Below are positions 16,220 to 23,792 of a stretch of DNA of 29,966 bases, piece after piece. Source of the DNA: JBGTFE01 sp041747435. GTDB lineage: Bacteria; Acidobacteriota; Blastocatellia; Pyrinomonadales; Pyrinomonadaceae. Location of the stretch: positions 1 through 29,966 of the forward strand of contig JBGTFE010000020.1 in assembly GCA_041747435.1 (NCBI GenBank), in the 5' to 3' direction. The notes beneath the pieces were generated by a model that had not been told where the DNA came from, searched no databases, and saw only the letters and a list, made by a program, of their open reading frames with translations. Positions within the stretch are counted from its first letter, which is position 1. Every line of letters starts with the position of its first letter. A program made the translations under genes and the position numbers.

Positions 16220-16822
16220 ATGGGAACAAAACTCGAAAAAATTGACGCGTATATTGAAAATTCAGCGGATTTTGCAAAGCCGATCCTCAATCACTTGCGC
16301 GACCTTGTTCATGAGGCTTGCCCGGATGTGGAAGAAAAATGGAAATGGAGCTTTCCGAATTTTGACTACAAAGGTCCGTTTTGCTCGATGGCGGCGTTCC
16401 AACGGCATTGTGCTTTCGGTTTTTGGAAGGCATCTTTAATGCGCGATCCGAACAATATTCTAAGCGCCGGCGATGAGGCGATGGGACAAATGGGACGAAT
16501 TACAAGCCTCGAAGATCTTCCGGTGGATGAAGTTTTGATCGCTTACCTAAAAGAAGCGAAAGAGTTGAACGACAAAGGGATCAAGCTGCCGCCGCGACCG
16601 AAAACTGAAAAAAAAGAACTCGCAATTCCAGCATATTTCACCACAGCGCTCGAAGAAAACGCAGCGGCGCAGGAAACTTTTGAAAATTTTAGTTATTCGC
16701 ACAAAAAGGAATATGTCGAATGGCTGATCGAAGCGAAAACGGAAGAAACACGAAACAAGCGGCTCGTAAAAGCGATCGAGCAAATGGCTGAAGGCAGATC
16801 GAGACATTGGAAATACAAATGA
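16220..16822 (+). CDS. YdeI/OmpD-associated family protein (DUF1801 domain)
   Basis: 200 residues, cytoplasmic. Residues about 1-115 match the DUF1801 fold: HLRDLVHEACPDVEEKWKWS, FPNFDYKGPFCSMAAFQRHC and FGFWKASLM. Residues about 140-195 match the OmdA/YdeI C-terminal segment: LAIPAYFTTALEENAAAQET, FSYSHKKEYVEWLIEAK and RLVKAIEQMAEGR. The family is linked in other bacteria to stress or peptide resistance, but the biochemical role is not known. GAAGG lies just upstream of the ATG. It is probably the first gene of a run with the next two (24 bp and 7 bp gaps). Confidence 0.87.
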   Translation: MGTKLEKIDAYIENSADFAKPILNHLRDLVHEACPDVEEKWKWSFPNFDYKGPFCSMAAFQRHCAFGFWKASLMRDPNNILSAGDEAMGQMGRITSLEDLPVDEVLIAYLKEAKELNDKGIKLPPRPKTEKKELAIPAYFTTALEENAAAQETFENFSYSHKKEYVEWLIEAKTEETRNKRLVKAIEQMAEGRSRHWKYK

Positions 16823-16845
16823 AATGAGGCAGCGGCTAAAGCGCT

Positions 16846-17289
16846 ATGCAGGAAAAATTTACCAGCGTTCCATTTAAAATCGATAGTGGTTTGTCGCAGA
16901 TCGACGGTATCGGCAAATTTTCACGCGCCGGAATCGTTCTGGAGTTTGAATCGAAACTTTTCGGCTTGATAAAAGGCGGCGTGAAGGAAATTCGCCTTTC
17001 CGCTGCGGATATTTTAGACGTTAAATTTCGCAAAGGTTTTTTCAGATACGGCGCCAAGATCGAAGTCCGCCTGAAGAGTTTTAAACAACTCAGCGAATTA
17101 CCGAATAAGGACGGCAAAATAACGCTGAAATTGCTCCGCGACGATTTCGAACCGGCGCGCGAAGCCGTTTTGAAATTGCAGAAGGATTTAACCGAAAAGC
17201 GCGAATCTTTGCCGCCGACACATTCTCCGGTCAGTATTCTATTTGACGAAACCGAAGAAGAAACAAAAGAACTGGACAACCCAAACTAA
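16846..17289 (+). CDS. Hypothetical protein, possible PH-like domain
   Basis: 147 residues, no signal peptide or membrane helix, not recognised. Residues about 5-85 alternate short hydrophobic strands (GIVLEFESKLFGLIKGGVKE, ILDVKFRKGFFRYGAKIEVR). The cadence resembles bacterial PH/GRAM-like domains. The rest is helical, with an acidic tail (ETEEETKELDNPN). It sits between the YdeI-family gene and the M14 peptidase, all on one strand with short gaps, so co-transcription is likely. Confidence 0.7.
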   Translation: MQEKFTSVPFKIDSGLSQIDGIGKFSRAGIVLEFESKLFGLIKGGVKEIRLSAADILDVKFRKGFFRYGAKIEVRLKSFKQLSELPNKDGKITLKLLRDDFEPAREAVLKLQKDLTEKRESLPPTHSPVSILFDETEEETKELDNPN

Positions 17290-17296
17290 GGATTTT

Positions 17297-19150
17297 ATGA
17301 ACGAGCAATTTTCGCCGCGGAACAAACGAAAAATAATTCTTTTATCGATCGTTTGTCTAAACTTTATTTTTTTATTTTCTATGAATACAAACGCACAAAG
17401 TGAATCAAAAAATGTTCCGAAAGATTGGCAAACTTTAGCCGAGCAAACCGATTATCAGCGAAGCTGGAATTATGCCGACACGATTGCCTTTGCGCAAAAA
17501 TTGGCAAAAGCATCTCCGTTGATCGAATACAGATCCTTCGGCAAATCGGGCGAAGGTCGCGATATGCCTTTGCTGATCGCGTCAAACGACAAAACCTTTT
17601 CCGCCGAGTCGGCGCGAAAAAAAGGCAAAGCGATCGTTTTTATTCAAGCCGGAATTCATTCGGGCGAGATCGACGGCAAAGACGCCGGATTCGCACTTTT
17701 GCGTGATATTACGATTACAAAAACGCGGAGCGAATTATTAAAGGACGCCGTGATAATTTTCGTGCCGATCTACAACGTTGACGGACACGAGCTTTCGTCG
17801 CCTTATAATCGAATCAACCAAAACGGTCCGGCTGAAATGGGTTTTCGCGGAACTTCGACAAACTTAAATCTCAACCGCGATTATATGAAAGCCGATACGC
17901 CGGAAACACGCGCATGGCTCGCGCTTTGGAACGAGTGGAAGCCGGATTTTTTTGTCGATTGCCACGTAACGGACGGCGCGGATTTTCAGTACAACGTGAC
18001 GTATGAATACGCTCATCACGCCGAAACTTCGCCGTTTATCAAAAATTGGATGGACCAACATTTTGATGGCAACGTCGTGCCGAAAGTCGAAAAAGAAGGA
18101 AATCTTCTGACGCATTACATCGAATTTGCCGGGCGCGAAGTCACCGGCGGAGTCGCAACTTTTATCGCCACGCCGCGCTTTGCCACGGGCTACACGCCGC
18201 TTCGAAACCGCGCCGGCTTGCTGATCGAAACACACAGCTTAAAACCTTACAAATCGCGCGTGCGCGGAACTTACGACATTTTGCGTTATTCGATCGAGGA
18301 AATTAACGAACACAAAGCGAGCCTTTTTGAGGCAAACCGAAAAGCGGACAAAGAAACCATTGAGCGCGGCAAAACTTACGACGCAAATCGCAAATTCCCG
18401 CTTCGTTTGCAAATAACCGATAAGTCGATTCCCTTCGCGTTCAAAGGCATTGAATACACCAAAGAAAAAAGCGATATTTCCGGCGCAGACCGCCTGATCT
18501 ACGGCACAAAGCCGCTCAACATCACGATCCCGAAATACGACGACGCGCGCGTTACGGCGTCCGTCGCGCCGCCGCTTTATTACATCGTTCCGCCGCAATG
18601 GCAGGAAGTAATTTCCCTTCTTGAAGCGCACGGCGTTAAGTTTCAAAGAACGAAAGAGCCCCTGACAATTGAAGTCGAAAGCTATCGTTTCACCGAACCG
18701 AAATGGGCGGGGTTTTCGTTTGAAAGCCACGTGACGATGTCTTTCAAATCAAATCCGATAAAAGAAAAACGTGTGTTTCCCGCCGGTTCGGTTGTCGTTC
18801 CGCTGGCGCAGGAAGCCGCGAACGTCGCGATCCACTTGCTCGAACCGGACGCGCCAGATTCATTTATGTATTGGGGATTTTTTTCGGCGATCTTCGAACA
18901 AAAAGAATATGGCGAAGGCTATATTTTAGAAAAAGTCGCGCGCGAGATGCTGGCGAAGGATGAAAATTTGCGGAAAGAATTTGAAGAAAAACTAAAAGAC
19001 GAAAATTTTGCAAAGAGCCCGCGCGCGCGCCTGAATTTCTTTTATGAACGCTCACCGTATTTCGACAAACGCATCGGTCTTTATCCGGTTGGGCGAATTG
19101 TGACAAAACTGGATGCGAAGGATTTTTTGCGACAAAATAGAATTCAATAA
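17297..19150 (+). CDS. Secreted M14-family zinc carboxypeptidase
   Basis: 617 residues from ATG 17297 with AAGGA just upstream. An open frame to 17243 overlaps the previous gene and lacks homology. A signal anchor or signal peptide is at residues about 11-34 (IILLSIVCLNFIFLFSMNTN then AQ). The zinc motif is HSGE (His121, Glu124) in IQAGIHSGEIDGKDAG. The substrate-binding Asn-Arg is in STNLNLNRDYMK, the third zinc ligand is in FFVDCHVTDGADFQ, and the catalytic Glu is in GLLIETHSLKPY. A further ~300 residues follow, longer than classical carboxypeptidases but usual for this large bacterial subfamily. It probably degrades peptides or cell-wall fragments outside the cytoplasm. Confidence 0.9.
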   Translation: MNEQFSPRNKRKIILLSIVCLNFIFLFSMNTNAQSESKNVPKDWQTLAEQTDYQRSWNYADTIAFAQKLAKASPLIEYRSFGKSGEGRDMPLLIASNDKTFSAESARKKGKAIVFIQAGIHSGEIDGKDAGFALLRDITITKTRSELLKDAVIIFVPIYNVDGHELSSPYNRINQNGPAEMGFRGTSTNLNLNRDYMKADTPETRAWLALWNEWKPDFFVDCHVTDGADFQYNVTYEYAHHAETSPFIKNWMDQHFDGNVVPKVEKEGNLLTHYIEFAGREVTGGVATFIATPRFATGYTPLRNRAGLLIETHSLKPYKSRVRGTYDILRYSIEEINEHKASLFEANRKADKETIERGKTYDANRKFPLRLQITDKSIPFAFKGIEYTKEKSDISGADRLIYGTKPLNITIPKYDDARVTASVAPPLYYIVPPQWQEVISLLEAHGVKFQRTKEPLTIEVESYRFTEPKWAGFSFESHVTMSFKSNPIKEKRVFPAGSVVVPLAQEAANVAIHLLEPDAPDSFMYWGFFSAIFEQKEYGEGYILEKVAREMLAKDENLRKEFEEKLKDENFAKSPRARLNFFYERSPYFDKRIGLYPVGRIVTKLDAKDFLRQNRIQ

Positions 19151-19164
19151 TTGAAGGAAATGAT

Positions 19165-20226
19165 ATGAAGATCAGTGCAGAGGCAAAAGATTTTGCAGAT
19201 GCTTTCTATTTTGAAAAAGGACGTGAAATCTATAATAAATCTCAGGAAAAATTAAAAAATAGAAAGTTTATTAATTTTGAAGATAGCACTCAGGCAGACT
19301 TTTCTAATCGTATTGAATCTACGGCAAAAATGATAGAAGCCCGAATTGAGTCTTATATTCTCGCTTATGAAAAAGAAGGCAAATTAATTGATGATGAAGA
19401 TAAGGAAGAAATTTTTGAGGAAATAAAAAGATTTATCAAACAACAATGTCAGCAAGCTTTTAGCAATTCGCAAGGCTTGTTAACTATGGTTAGAAACCAA
19501 TGGTCCAAGGAATATTCTTCACAAATGAGAGAGTATTTTGATTCAAAGGTTAAGCAATTAATGGAACCGGCTTTGCTCAAATTAAATCTTAAAATGCGTG
19601 AAATGAACATGAATAAAATGATGGAGCAAAATAAAAACAAACAGTATGAAGTTTTAAGGTGGATATTCGACAAAGCTGAGGGCAGTCAAAATGACCTTGT
19701 TGATTTGCTTGAATTAACAAAAGAAAATTCTACTTATGAAATAAACGATTTAGAAAAAATAACCGATTATTTAGAAGGCGAAAATCTCATAAAAAGACCA
19801 ATCGATGAAGGAATATTTGTTCAATTAACTCATAAAGGAATAGTTGAGATTCAAAGTTCAATAAATAACCCTCAAAAGCCAACAAAATATTTTCCTGCTA
19901 CAGTTATTCAAAATTTTACTTTTAACTCCGCAGTTGGCTCATTTCAAACAGGCAGTCAAAGTATAGCTAATGTACAACAAAATTTCGGCTCAAAAACCGA
20001 AGACGTTATAAATCTTTTGAAAGAACTTAGAGAACACGTTTCTGATGACAATAAACAAGAAGGTTTAGCTTTGATAGAAAGTTTAGAGAAAGAAGTTAAA
20101 TTAGAAAAGCGTAGTGAACCAACAATAAAATTATTTCTTAAAGGAATTGGTAATTTTGTAAAAGACACGGGAAAAGATATTCTTGTCGAGATTGGGAAAA
20201 AATTAATTGTAGGCGATATGCAATGA
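19165..20226 (+). CDS. AT-rich unknown gene with winged-helix-like middle and coiled-coil segments
   Basis: 353 residues, not recognised. AAGGA precedes ATG 19165. Base composition is clearly more AT-rich than its neighbours, with many AAA, GAA and ATT codons, suggesting recent transfer. Residues about 1-160 are charged helices and likely coiled coil. Residues about 160-230 look like a winged helix (YEVLRWIFDKAEGSQNDLVD, YEINDLEKITDYLEGENLIK, VQLTHKGIVEIQS). Then comes a Gln/Asn/Ser-rich strand-like stretch (NFTFNSAVGSFQTGSQSIAN) of a kind seen in abortive-infection-type (AbiTii-like) and other conflict proteins. A helical tail ends the chain. A role in defence or regulation is only a suggestion. 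It overlaps the next gene as ATGA. Confidence 0.7.
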   Translation: MKISAEAKDFADAFYFEKGREIYNKSQEKLKNRKFINFEDSTQADFSNRIESTAKMIEARIESYILAYEKEGKLIDDEDKEEIFEEIKRFIKQQCQQAFSNSQGLLTMVRNQWSKEYSSQMREYFDSKVKQLMEPALLKLNLKMREMNMNKMMEQNKNKQYEVLRWIFDKAEGSQNDLVDLLELTKENSTYEINDLEKITDYLEGENLIKRPIDEGIFVQLTHKGIVEIQSSINNPQKPTKYFPATVIQNFTFNSAVGSFQTGSQSIANVQQNFGSKTEDVINLLKELREHVSDDNKQEGLALIESLEKEVKLEKRSEPTIKLFLKGIGNFVKDTGKDILVEIGKKLIVGDMQ

Positions 20227-20434
20227 AAACAGATGAAGATGAAATGCTTTATGAGTATGATTTCACGAGCGGAGTTCACGGAAAATATGTTGATCGCGTG
20301 GTTAACAGAAAAAATGTAATTGTGCTGTGGAGCCCGACGTCGCGGAAGTGTTTACCGATTCCGAATCGGTAAATCGGGCGTTAAGAGGTTTGCTTCCCAT
20401 AATCCATGAGCAGGCGGAAAAAGTTCAACATTAA
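20223..20434 (+). pseudogene. Small antitoxin-like gene, frameshifted
   Basis: ATG 20223 overlaps the previous stop (ATGA). Frame 1 reads MKTDEDEMLYEYDFTSGVHG, then KYVDRVVNRKNVIVL, then goes off-family and stops near 20352. From about 20330 another frame resumes with EPDVAEVFTDSESVNRALRG and LLPIIHEQAEKVQH-stop at 20432-20434. Joined as VIVL-EPDVAEVF, they make an ordinary ~70-residue protein of the EYDFSxGVRGKYxxR...PDVAEVFPDSESVNxALR type, often the antitoxin-side partner of small two-gene modules. Two extra bases around 20327-20330 (CTGTGGAG) would explain the break. Either decay or a sequencing error fits. Confidence 0.7.
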
Positions 20435-20438
20435 TCAT

Positions 20439-20638
20439 TGAAATTTTAATTATCATGGATGAAATTTCAACCTGAAGCATTGAAATTTTAACTCATGCTA
20501 ATGAAATTTCGATTATAAGAACTGAAGTTTCAACTAGGACGGTTGAAACTTCGATATATGTCCCTTAAATTTCACAATGTATCGCTAAAATTTCAGCCCT
20601 TCGATCTATAATTTCAACAGCCGTCGCTGAAACTTCTA
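20439..20638. repeat. Ten-unit array, exact 21-bp period, palindromic TGAAATTTCA core
   Basis: Cores of 11 bp start at 20439, 20460, 20481, 20502, 20523, 20544, 20565, 20586, 20607 and 20628. In order they read TGAAATTTTAA, TGAAATTTCAA, TGAAATTTTAA, TGAAATTTCGA, TGAAGTTTCAA, TGAAACTTCGA, TTAAATTTCAC, TAAAATTTCAG, TATAATTTCAA and TGAAACTTCTA. The nine 10-bp spacers between them share no sequence. The core is a palindrome (TGAAA/TTTCA), and all ten units keep at least one perfect half. A degenerate further unit, AAAAAGTTCAA, is in phase at 20418. The period equals two helical turns, so all cores face the same side of the DNA. It lies between the broken antitoxin-like gene and the stop of the unknown gene at 20643-21125. 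Confidence 0.93.
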
Positions 20639-20642
20639 CTCT

Positions 20643-21125
20643 TTAGCCTTTATGTTTCTTCCCTGAACCTTTAGGAATGCCCGTGCGATTAAAAAACTGC
20701 TTTAGTTCGTCCACCTTTACGGAGAAGCCATCGATACCGCTGTCATTTTTATATTTCGAAAACTTGTAGTCCCTGCGCGAGTCGTCGTAGTTATCGTTGT
20801 CGTGCAGTATCTTTGCGCTTTCCATCCGATAGACTAAACTGTTGAGCCGCCCGGAGCGGGTTTCGAGAAAACCGCGCGCGTGATAATCGGTCTCGAACTC
20901 GTCCCAATCGACGTCCGGCGAGCTTAACTGCGGCTGGCTTTCCCGAAACTGGAAAACCTTGTTCACCAGGAGCTTGTTTTTCTCGTTGATCCTGCCGAAT
21001 CGCGCGCGCTCTTCGGCATTCAAAGCGGTCAACTTGCTGGAAAGTATGGCTTCGATCTGCGCTATATGATCGTCGATCGCGTCGCGATCAGCCTGTGTCA
21101 GAAGGTTTTTGATCTTGTCTCTCAT
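20643..21125 (-). CDS. Unknown 160-residue helical protein next to the 21-bp array
   Basis: 160 residues, cytoplasmic, highly charged, not matched to a named family. Predicted mostly helical: MRDKIKNLLTQADRDAIDDH, LTALNAEERARFGRINEKNK, LSSPDVDWDEFETDYHARGF, LVYRMESAKILHDNDNYDDS. It ends in a basic tail FFNRTGIPKGSGKKHKG that could contact nucleic acid. I have an unverified impression that proteins of this size with NEKNKLLVNKV and SPDVDW spellings occur in several phyla, sometimes in multiple copies per genome. A good minus-strand promoter lies at 21155-21183. The TAA stop (20645-20643) touches the last repeat unit, so a readthrough transcript would carry the whole array. Confidence 0.82.
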   Translation of the reverse strand: MRDKIKNLLTQADRDAIDDHIAQIEAILSSKLTALNAEERARFGRINEKNKLLVNKVFQFRESQPQLSSPDVDWDEFETDYHARGFLETRSGRLNSLVYRMESAKILHDNDNYDDSRRDYKFSKYKNDSGIDGFSVKVDELKQFFNRTGIPKGSGKKHKG

Positions 21126-21139
21126 AGTATTTTTTCGAT

Positions 21140-21150
21140 TGAAATCTCGC
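21140..21150. promoter_or_regulatory. Single array-like core at the start of the 160-residue gene
   Basis: TGAAATCTCGC matches the array consensus TGAAATTTCAA at 8 of 11 positions and keeps the TGAAA half. It spans the predicted transcription start of the minus-strand gene, 15 bp before its ATG. An autoregulatory operator is a guess, since a match of this quality can arise by chance. Confidence 0.3.
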
Positions 21151-21154
21151 GAAT

Positions 21155-21183
21155 AATATAAACAATTCGCACTCAGCTGTCTA
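21155..21183 (-). promoter_or_regulatory. Sigma-70-type promoter for the 160-residue gene
   Basis: On the minus strand, TAGACA (21183-21178), a 17-bp spacer and TATATT (21160-21155) each match the consensus boxes at five of six positions. Transcription would start near 21148, leaving a leader of about 23 nt. Confidence 0.55.
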
Positions 21184-21195
21184 TATTTTTTTGGA

Positions 21196-21217
21196 TATAA
21201 TTATTGAAAGGAGGAAA
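21196..21217 (+). promoter_or_regulatory. TATAAT box and strong ribosome binding site before the DUF4242 gene
   Basis: TATAAT is at 21196-21201. AAAGGAGG follows near 21207-21214, the best Shine-Dalgarno in the window, placed correctly for ATG 21223. No clear -35 box was seen. The region is shared with the divergent promoter on the other strand. Confidence 0.4.
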
Positions 21218-21222
21218 GAAAA

Positions 21223-21495
21223 ATGCCGAAATATGTTATCGAACGAGAAATTCCCGGCGCGGGAAATTTGTCAAAGGAAGAACTGCAGGGAGTTTCGCAA
21301 ACTTCGTGTAATGTTTTGAACGAGCTTGGACCGCAAATTCAGTGGGTTCAAAGCTACGTTACGGACGACAAAATTTACTGCGTTTATATCGCGCCGAATG
21401 AAGGTATGGTTCGCGAGCACGCACAGCGCGGCGGTTTTCCGGCGAACTCGATAGCGGAAGTGAAAACGATCATCGATCCGACAACCGCTGAATAA
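21223..21495 (+). CDS. DUF4242-family small protein
   Basis: 90 residues. The family pattern is clear: YVIEREIPGAGNLSKEELQG, then IQWVQSYVTDDKIYCVYIAP, then EGMVREHAQRGGFPANSI. A ferredoxin-like alpha/beta fold is expected; one Streptomyces member was described as nickel-binding. Here only the conserved His, Glu and Cys positions can be seen and the metal is not established. It has a very strong Shine-Dalgarno, so it may be highly expressed. Its stop directly abuts the stop of the convergent peptidase gene. Confidence 0.87.
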   Translation: MPKYVIEREIPGAGNLSKEELQGVSQTSCNVLNELGPQIQWVQSYVTDDKIYCVYIAPNEGMVREHAQRGGFPANSIAEVKTIIDPTTAE

Positions 21496-23655
21496 TTATT
21501 TCAGCCGCGAATCCTGTTTTGGTTTCAGTTCGTATTCCTTCGGCGGTTCGGCACCCAAAAGATGCCGGACGAAATAATCCCAACGCCGGCGCATCATATA
21601 AAAACTCGCCTGACCGTAGCCGTGCCGCGCGTTCGGAAAAATGATCAGATCAAAATCCTTGTTCGCTTTTACAAGCGCGTCCACCACCAAATATGTGTTG
21701 TATGGCGGCACGTTGTCGTCCATTCCGCCGTGCGCGAGCAGCAATTTCCCTTTGAGATTCTTCGCGCTGATCTGATTCGCCTGTTTTTCGTAATTATCGC
21801 CGACCATCAAGCCGATATAGCGTTCGCCCCAATCGTCTTCGTAATTGCGATTGTCGTGGTTTCCCGATTCGGAAATTCCGACTTTATAAAAATCGCCGTA
21901 ATTGAACATAGCGTCAGCGGTCGCAAATCCGCCGCCCGAATGCCCCCAAACGCCGACGCGCGTCAGATCCATATAAGGATTTTTTTCCGCAAGCTGTTTT
22001 AATCCGGCTATCTGGTCTTCGATCGTGTTGTCCGCCATATCGCCGTAGCAAGCGTCGTGGAAAGATTTTGAACGATCGGGATTGCAGGTTCCATCGATAA
22101 TAACGACGACAAATCCGAGTTCGGCAAGCGCCTGATGATCGCTGCGGGCTGTGCCGAAATTCCGCGTGCCGACGCCGCCGCCTTGCGGTCCGGGATATAT
22201 GTAATTAACGACCGGATATTTTTTCGCCCGGTCAAGATTCGTCGGCGTGAACATTAAGCCGTATAGGTCCCATTTGCCGTCGCGCGATTTGACGGTGATC
22301 GGTGTCGGAGGTTTCCAGCCTGACGCAATGAGGCGTGAAATATCCGCTTTTTCAAGCGTTGCGATCAATTTTCCGTTCATATCGCGCAAAACCGAAATTT
22401 GCGGGACGTCGGGTTTCGAGTAATTATCGACAAAATATTTTTCATCGTTTGACAAAGAGATCTGATGATTTCCGTCTTCGGGCGTGAGCAATTTAAGATT
22501 TTTGCCGTCAAAATCTATGCGATAAAAATGCGTGAAATATGGATCGCGACCGCTTTCGCGACCGTTTGCCTCGAAAAAGAGAACGCGATTTTTATCATCG
22601 ACTTTTAACAGTTTTGTGACGACGAAATTGCCTTTAGTTATCTGATGTTTTAACTTTCCGCTCGTGTCATAAAGATAAAGATGTCCCCAATCGTCGCGTT
22701 CGGAATACCAGATAAATTCGTTCGTCGCCGGTAAGTAGCGCCAGTTTATCGTCCCCTGACCTGATTCGTATTGCGTCGCAACTTTTTCCGTCATAACGTG
22801 CGTCACGCCGCCGGTCGCGGCATCGGCGATCTGGAGTTTCGCTTCCTTGTGATCGCGCGTTGTCGAAACAAACGCAAGCTTGCTCGCATCCGCATTCCAT
22901 TCGTTGTCGTCAAACGCGCCGGAACATGAGATATCGTCGCAGAGCGTTCCGCGTCGGTCGTCAGGCGGCATTTTCAAACGGATAACATTCACCGGATCGA
23001 TCTCGATGATAACGCGGTGAATTTTTATGATCTCTTTGTCCTGCGGGAGCGGATATTTCCACGCCGAAAGCTTCGGCGCGCCAACGTTTGTCGAGACGAG
23101 ATACATATCGCTGACGTTTCGCTGATCTTGCTGAAATGTAGCGATTTTTTTGGAATCGGGCGACCAAAGCAAAATAGCTTTGTCGCTGTGCGTCCAGCCG
23201 GCATTGTCGGTCGCGTAGCCGAAATCCTTGACGCCGTCGGTCGTTAATTGTGTTTCAGTTTTCGTTTCAAGATCGCGCACCCAAAGATTCCAGTCTTTAA
23301 TAAACGCGGCTTTTTTGCCGTCCGGCGAAACGACGGCGTTAGGAATTCCACCATCGCTGCTCGCCGGCGTAACGCCGAGACTCGCGAGACTGTCGCCGGT
23401 TTTGCGCGAACCGTCCGCCGGATCGACCAAGACAAATTCGCTTCCGGTCGGCGTCAAAACGCGATAATAAAATTTGCCTCCGTCTATCCACGTCGGACGA
23501 ACTCCGGCGCGATCAACGAGCGGCAGCGTGTTGTAACCGAGCATTTTTTCGGCGCGCGCGTAATCGTCCGCGGTAAAGAGGCGCGTCTGCGCAAAAACGC
23601 CGGACGCACAAGCAAAAATCAAAAGAGCGACTAAAGGAAATATTTTTTTATTCAT
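21496..23655 (-). CDS. Secreted S9-family prolyl oligopeptidase / dipeptidyl peptidase IV-like
   Basis: 719 residues with a signal peptide (MNKKIFPLVALLIFACASGV then FAQ). Residues about 80-450 are the beta-propeller of DPPIV N-terminal type (AVVSPDGKKAAFIKDWNLWV, LLWSPDSKKIATFQQD, FVDNYSKPDVPQISVL). Residues about 460-710 are the alpha/beta hydrolase. The catalytic triad is visible: Ser573 in VWGHSGGGF, Asp646 in AHGGMDDNVPP and His678 in NARHGYG. It is predicted to cleave dipeptides or short peptides in the periplasm, with the exact cleavage preference undetermined. It is divergent from the E2 gene across 137 bp. Confidence 0.92.
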   Translation of the reverse strand: MNKKIFPLVALLIFACASGVFAQTRLFTADDYARAEKMLGYNTLPLVDRAGVRPTWIDGGKFYYRVLTPTGSEFVLVDPADGSRKTGDSLASLGVTPASSDGGIPNAVVSPDGKKAAFIKDWNLWVRDLETKTETQLTTDGVKDFGYATDNAGWTHSDKAILLWSPDSKKIATFQQDQRNVSDMYLVSTNVGAPKLSAWKYPLPQDKEIIKIHRVIIEIDPVNVIRLKMPPDDRRGTLCDDISCSGAFDDNEWNADASKLAFVSTTRDHKEAKLQIADAATGGVTHVMTEKVATQYESGQGTINWRYLPATNEFIWYSERDDWGHLYLYDTSGKLKHQITKGNFVVTKLLKVDDKNRVLFFEANGRESGRDPYFTHFYRIDFDGKNLKLLTPEDGNHQISLSNDEKYFVDNYSKPDVPQISVLRDMNGKLIATLEKADISRLIASGWKPPTPITVKSRDGKWDLYGLMFTPTNLDRAKKYPVVNYIYPGPQGGGVGTRNFGTARSDHQALAELGFVVVIIDGTCNPDRSKSFHDACYGDMADNTIEDQIAGLKQLAEKNPYMDLTRVGVWGHSGGGFATADAMFNYGDFYKVGISESGNHDNRNYEDDWGERYIGLMVGDNYEKQANQISAKNLKGKLLLAHGGMDDNVPPYNTYLVVDALVKANKDFDLIIFPNARHGYGQASFYMMRRRWDYFVRHLLGAEPPKEYELKPKQDSRLK

Positions 23656-23792
23656 CGGTAGCTGTATTTTAATCGTTGGAACTCGTAAAAAACAAACTGC
23701 GACGGAAATTTATTAATTTTGCTCAAGATTTCACAATATGAGGCGTTTTCCTGTATCCTAATATCTGGATTTTTCGAAAAAACGGAGATTAT

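Noticed and set aside
20439..20638. CRISPR array
   Set aside because: Repeats are only 11 bp, spacers 10 bp, repeats are degenerate, and no cas genes are near.
20437..20645. Heptad-repeat protein encoded by the 21-bp array
   Set aside because: The heptad frame with E-I-S codons has two stop codons on each strand and no ribosome binding site or start.
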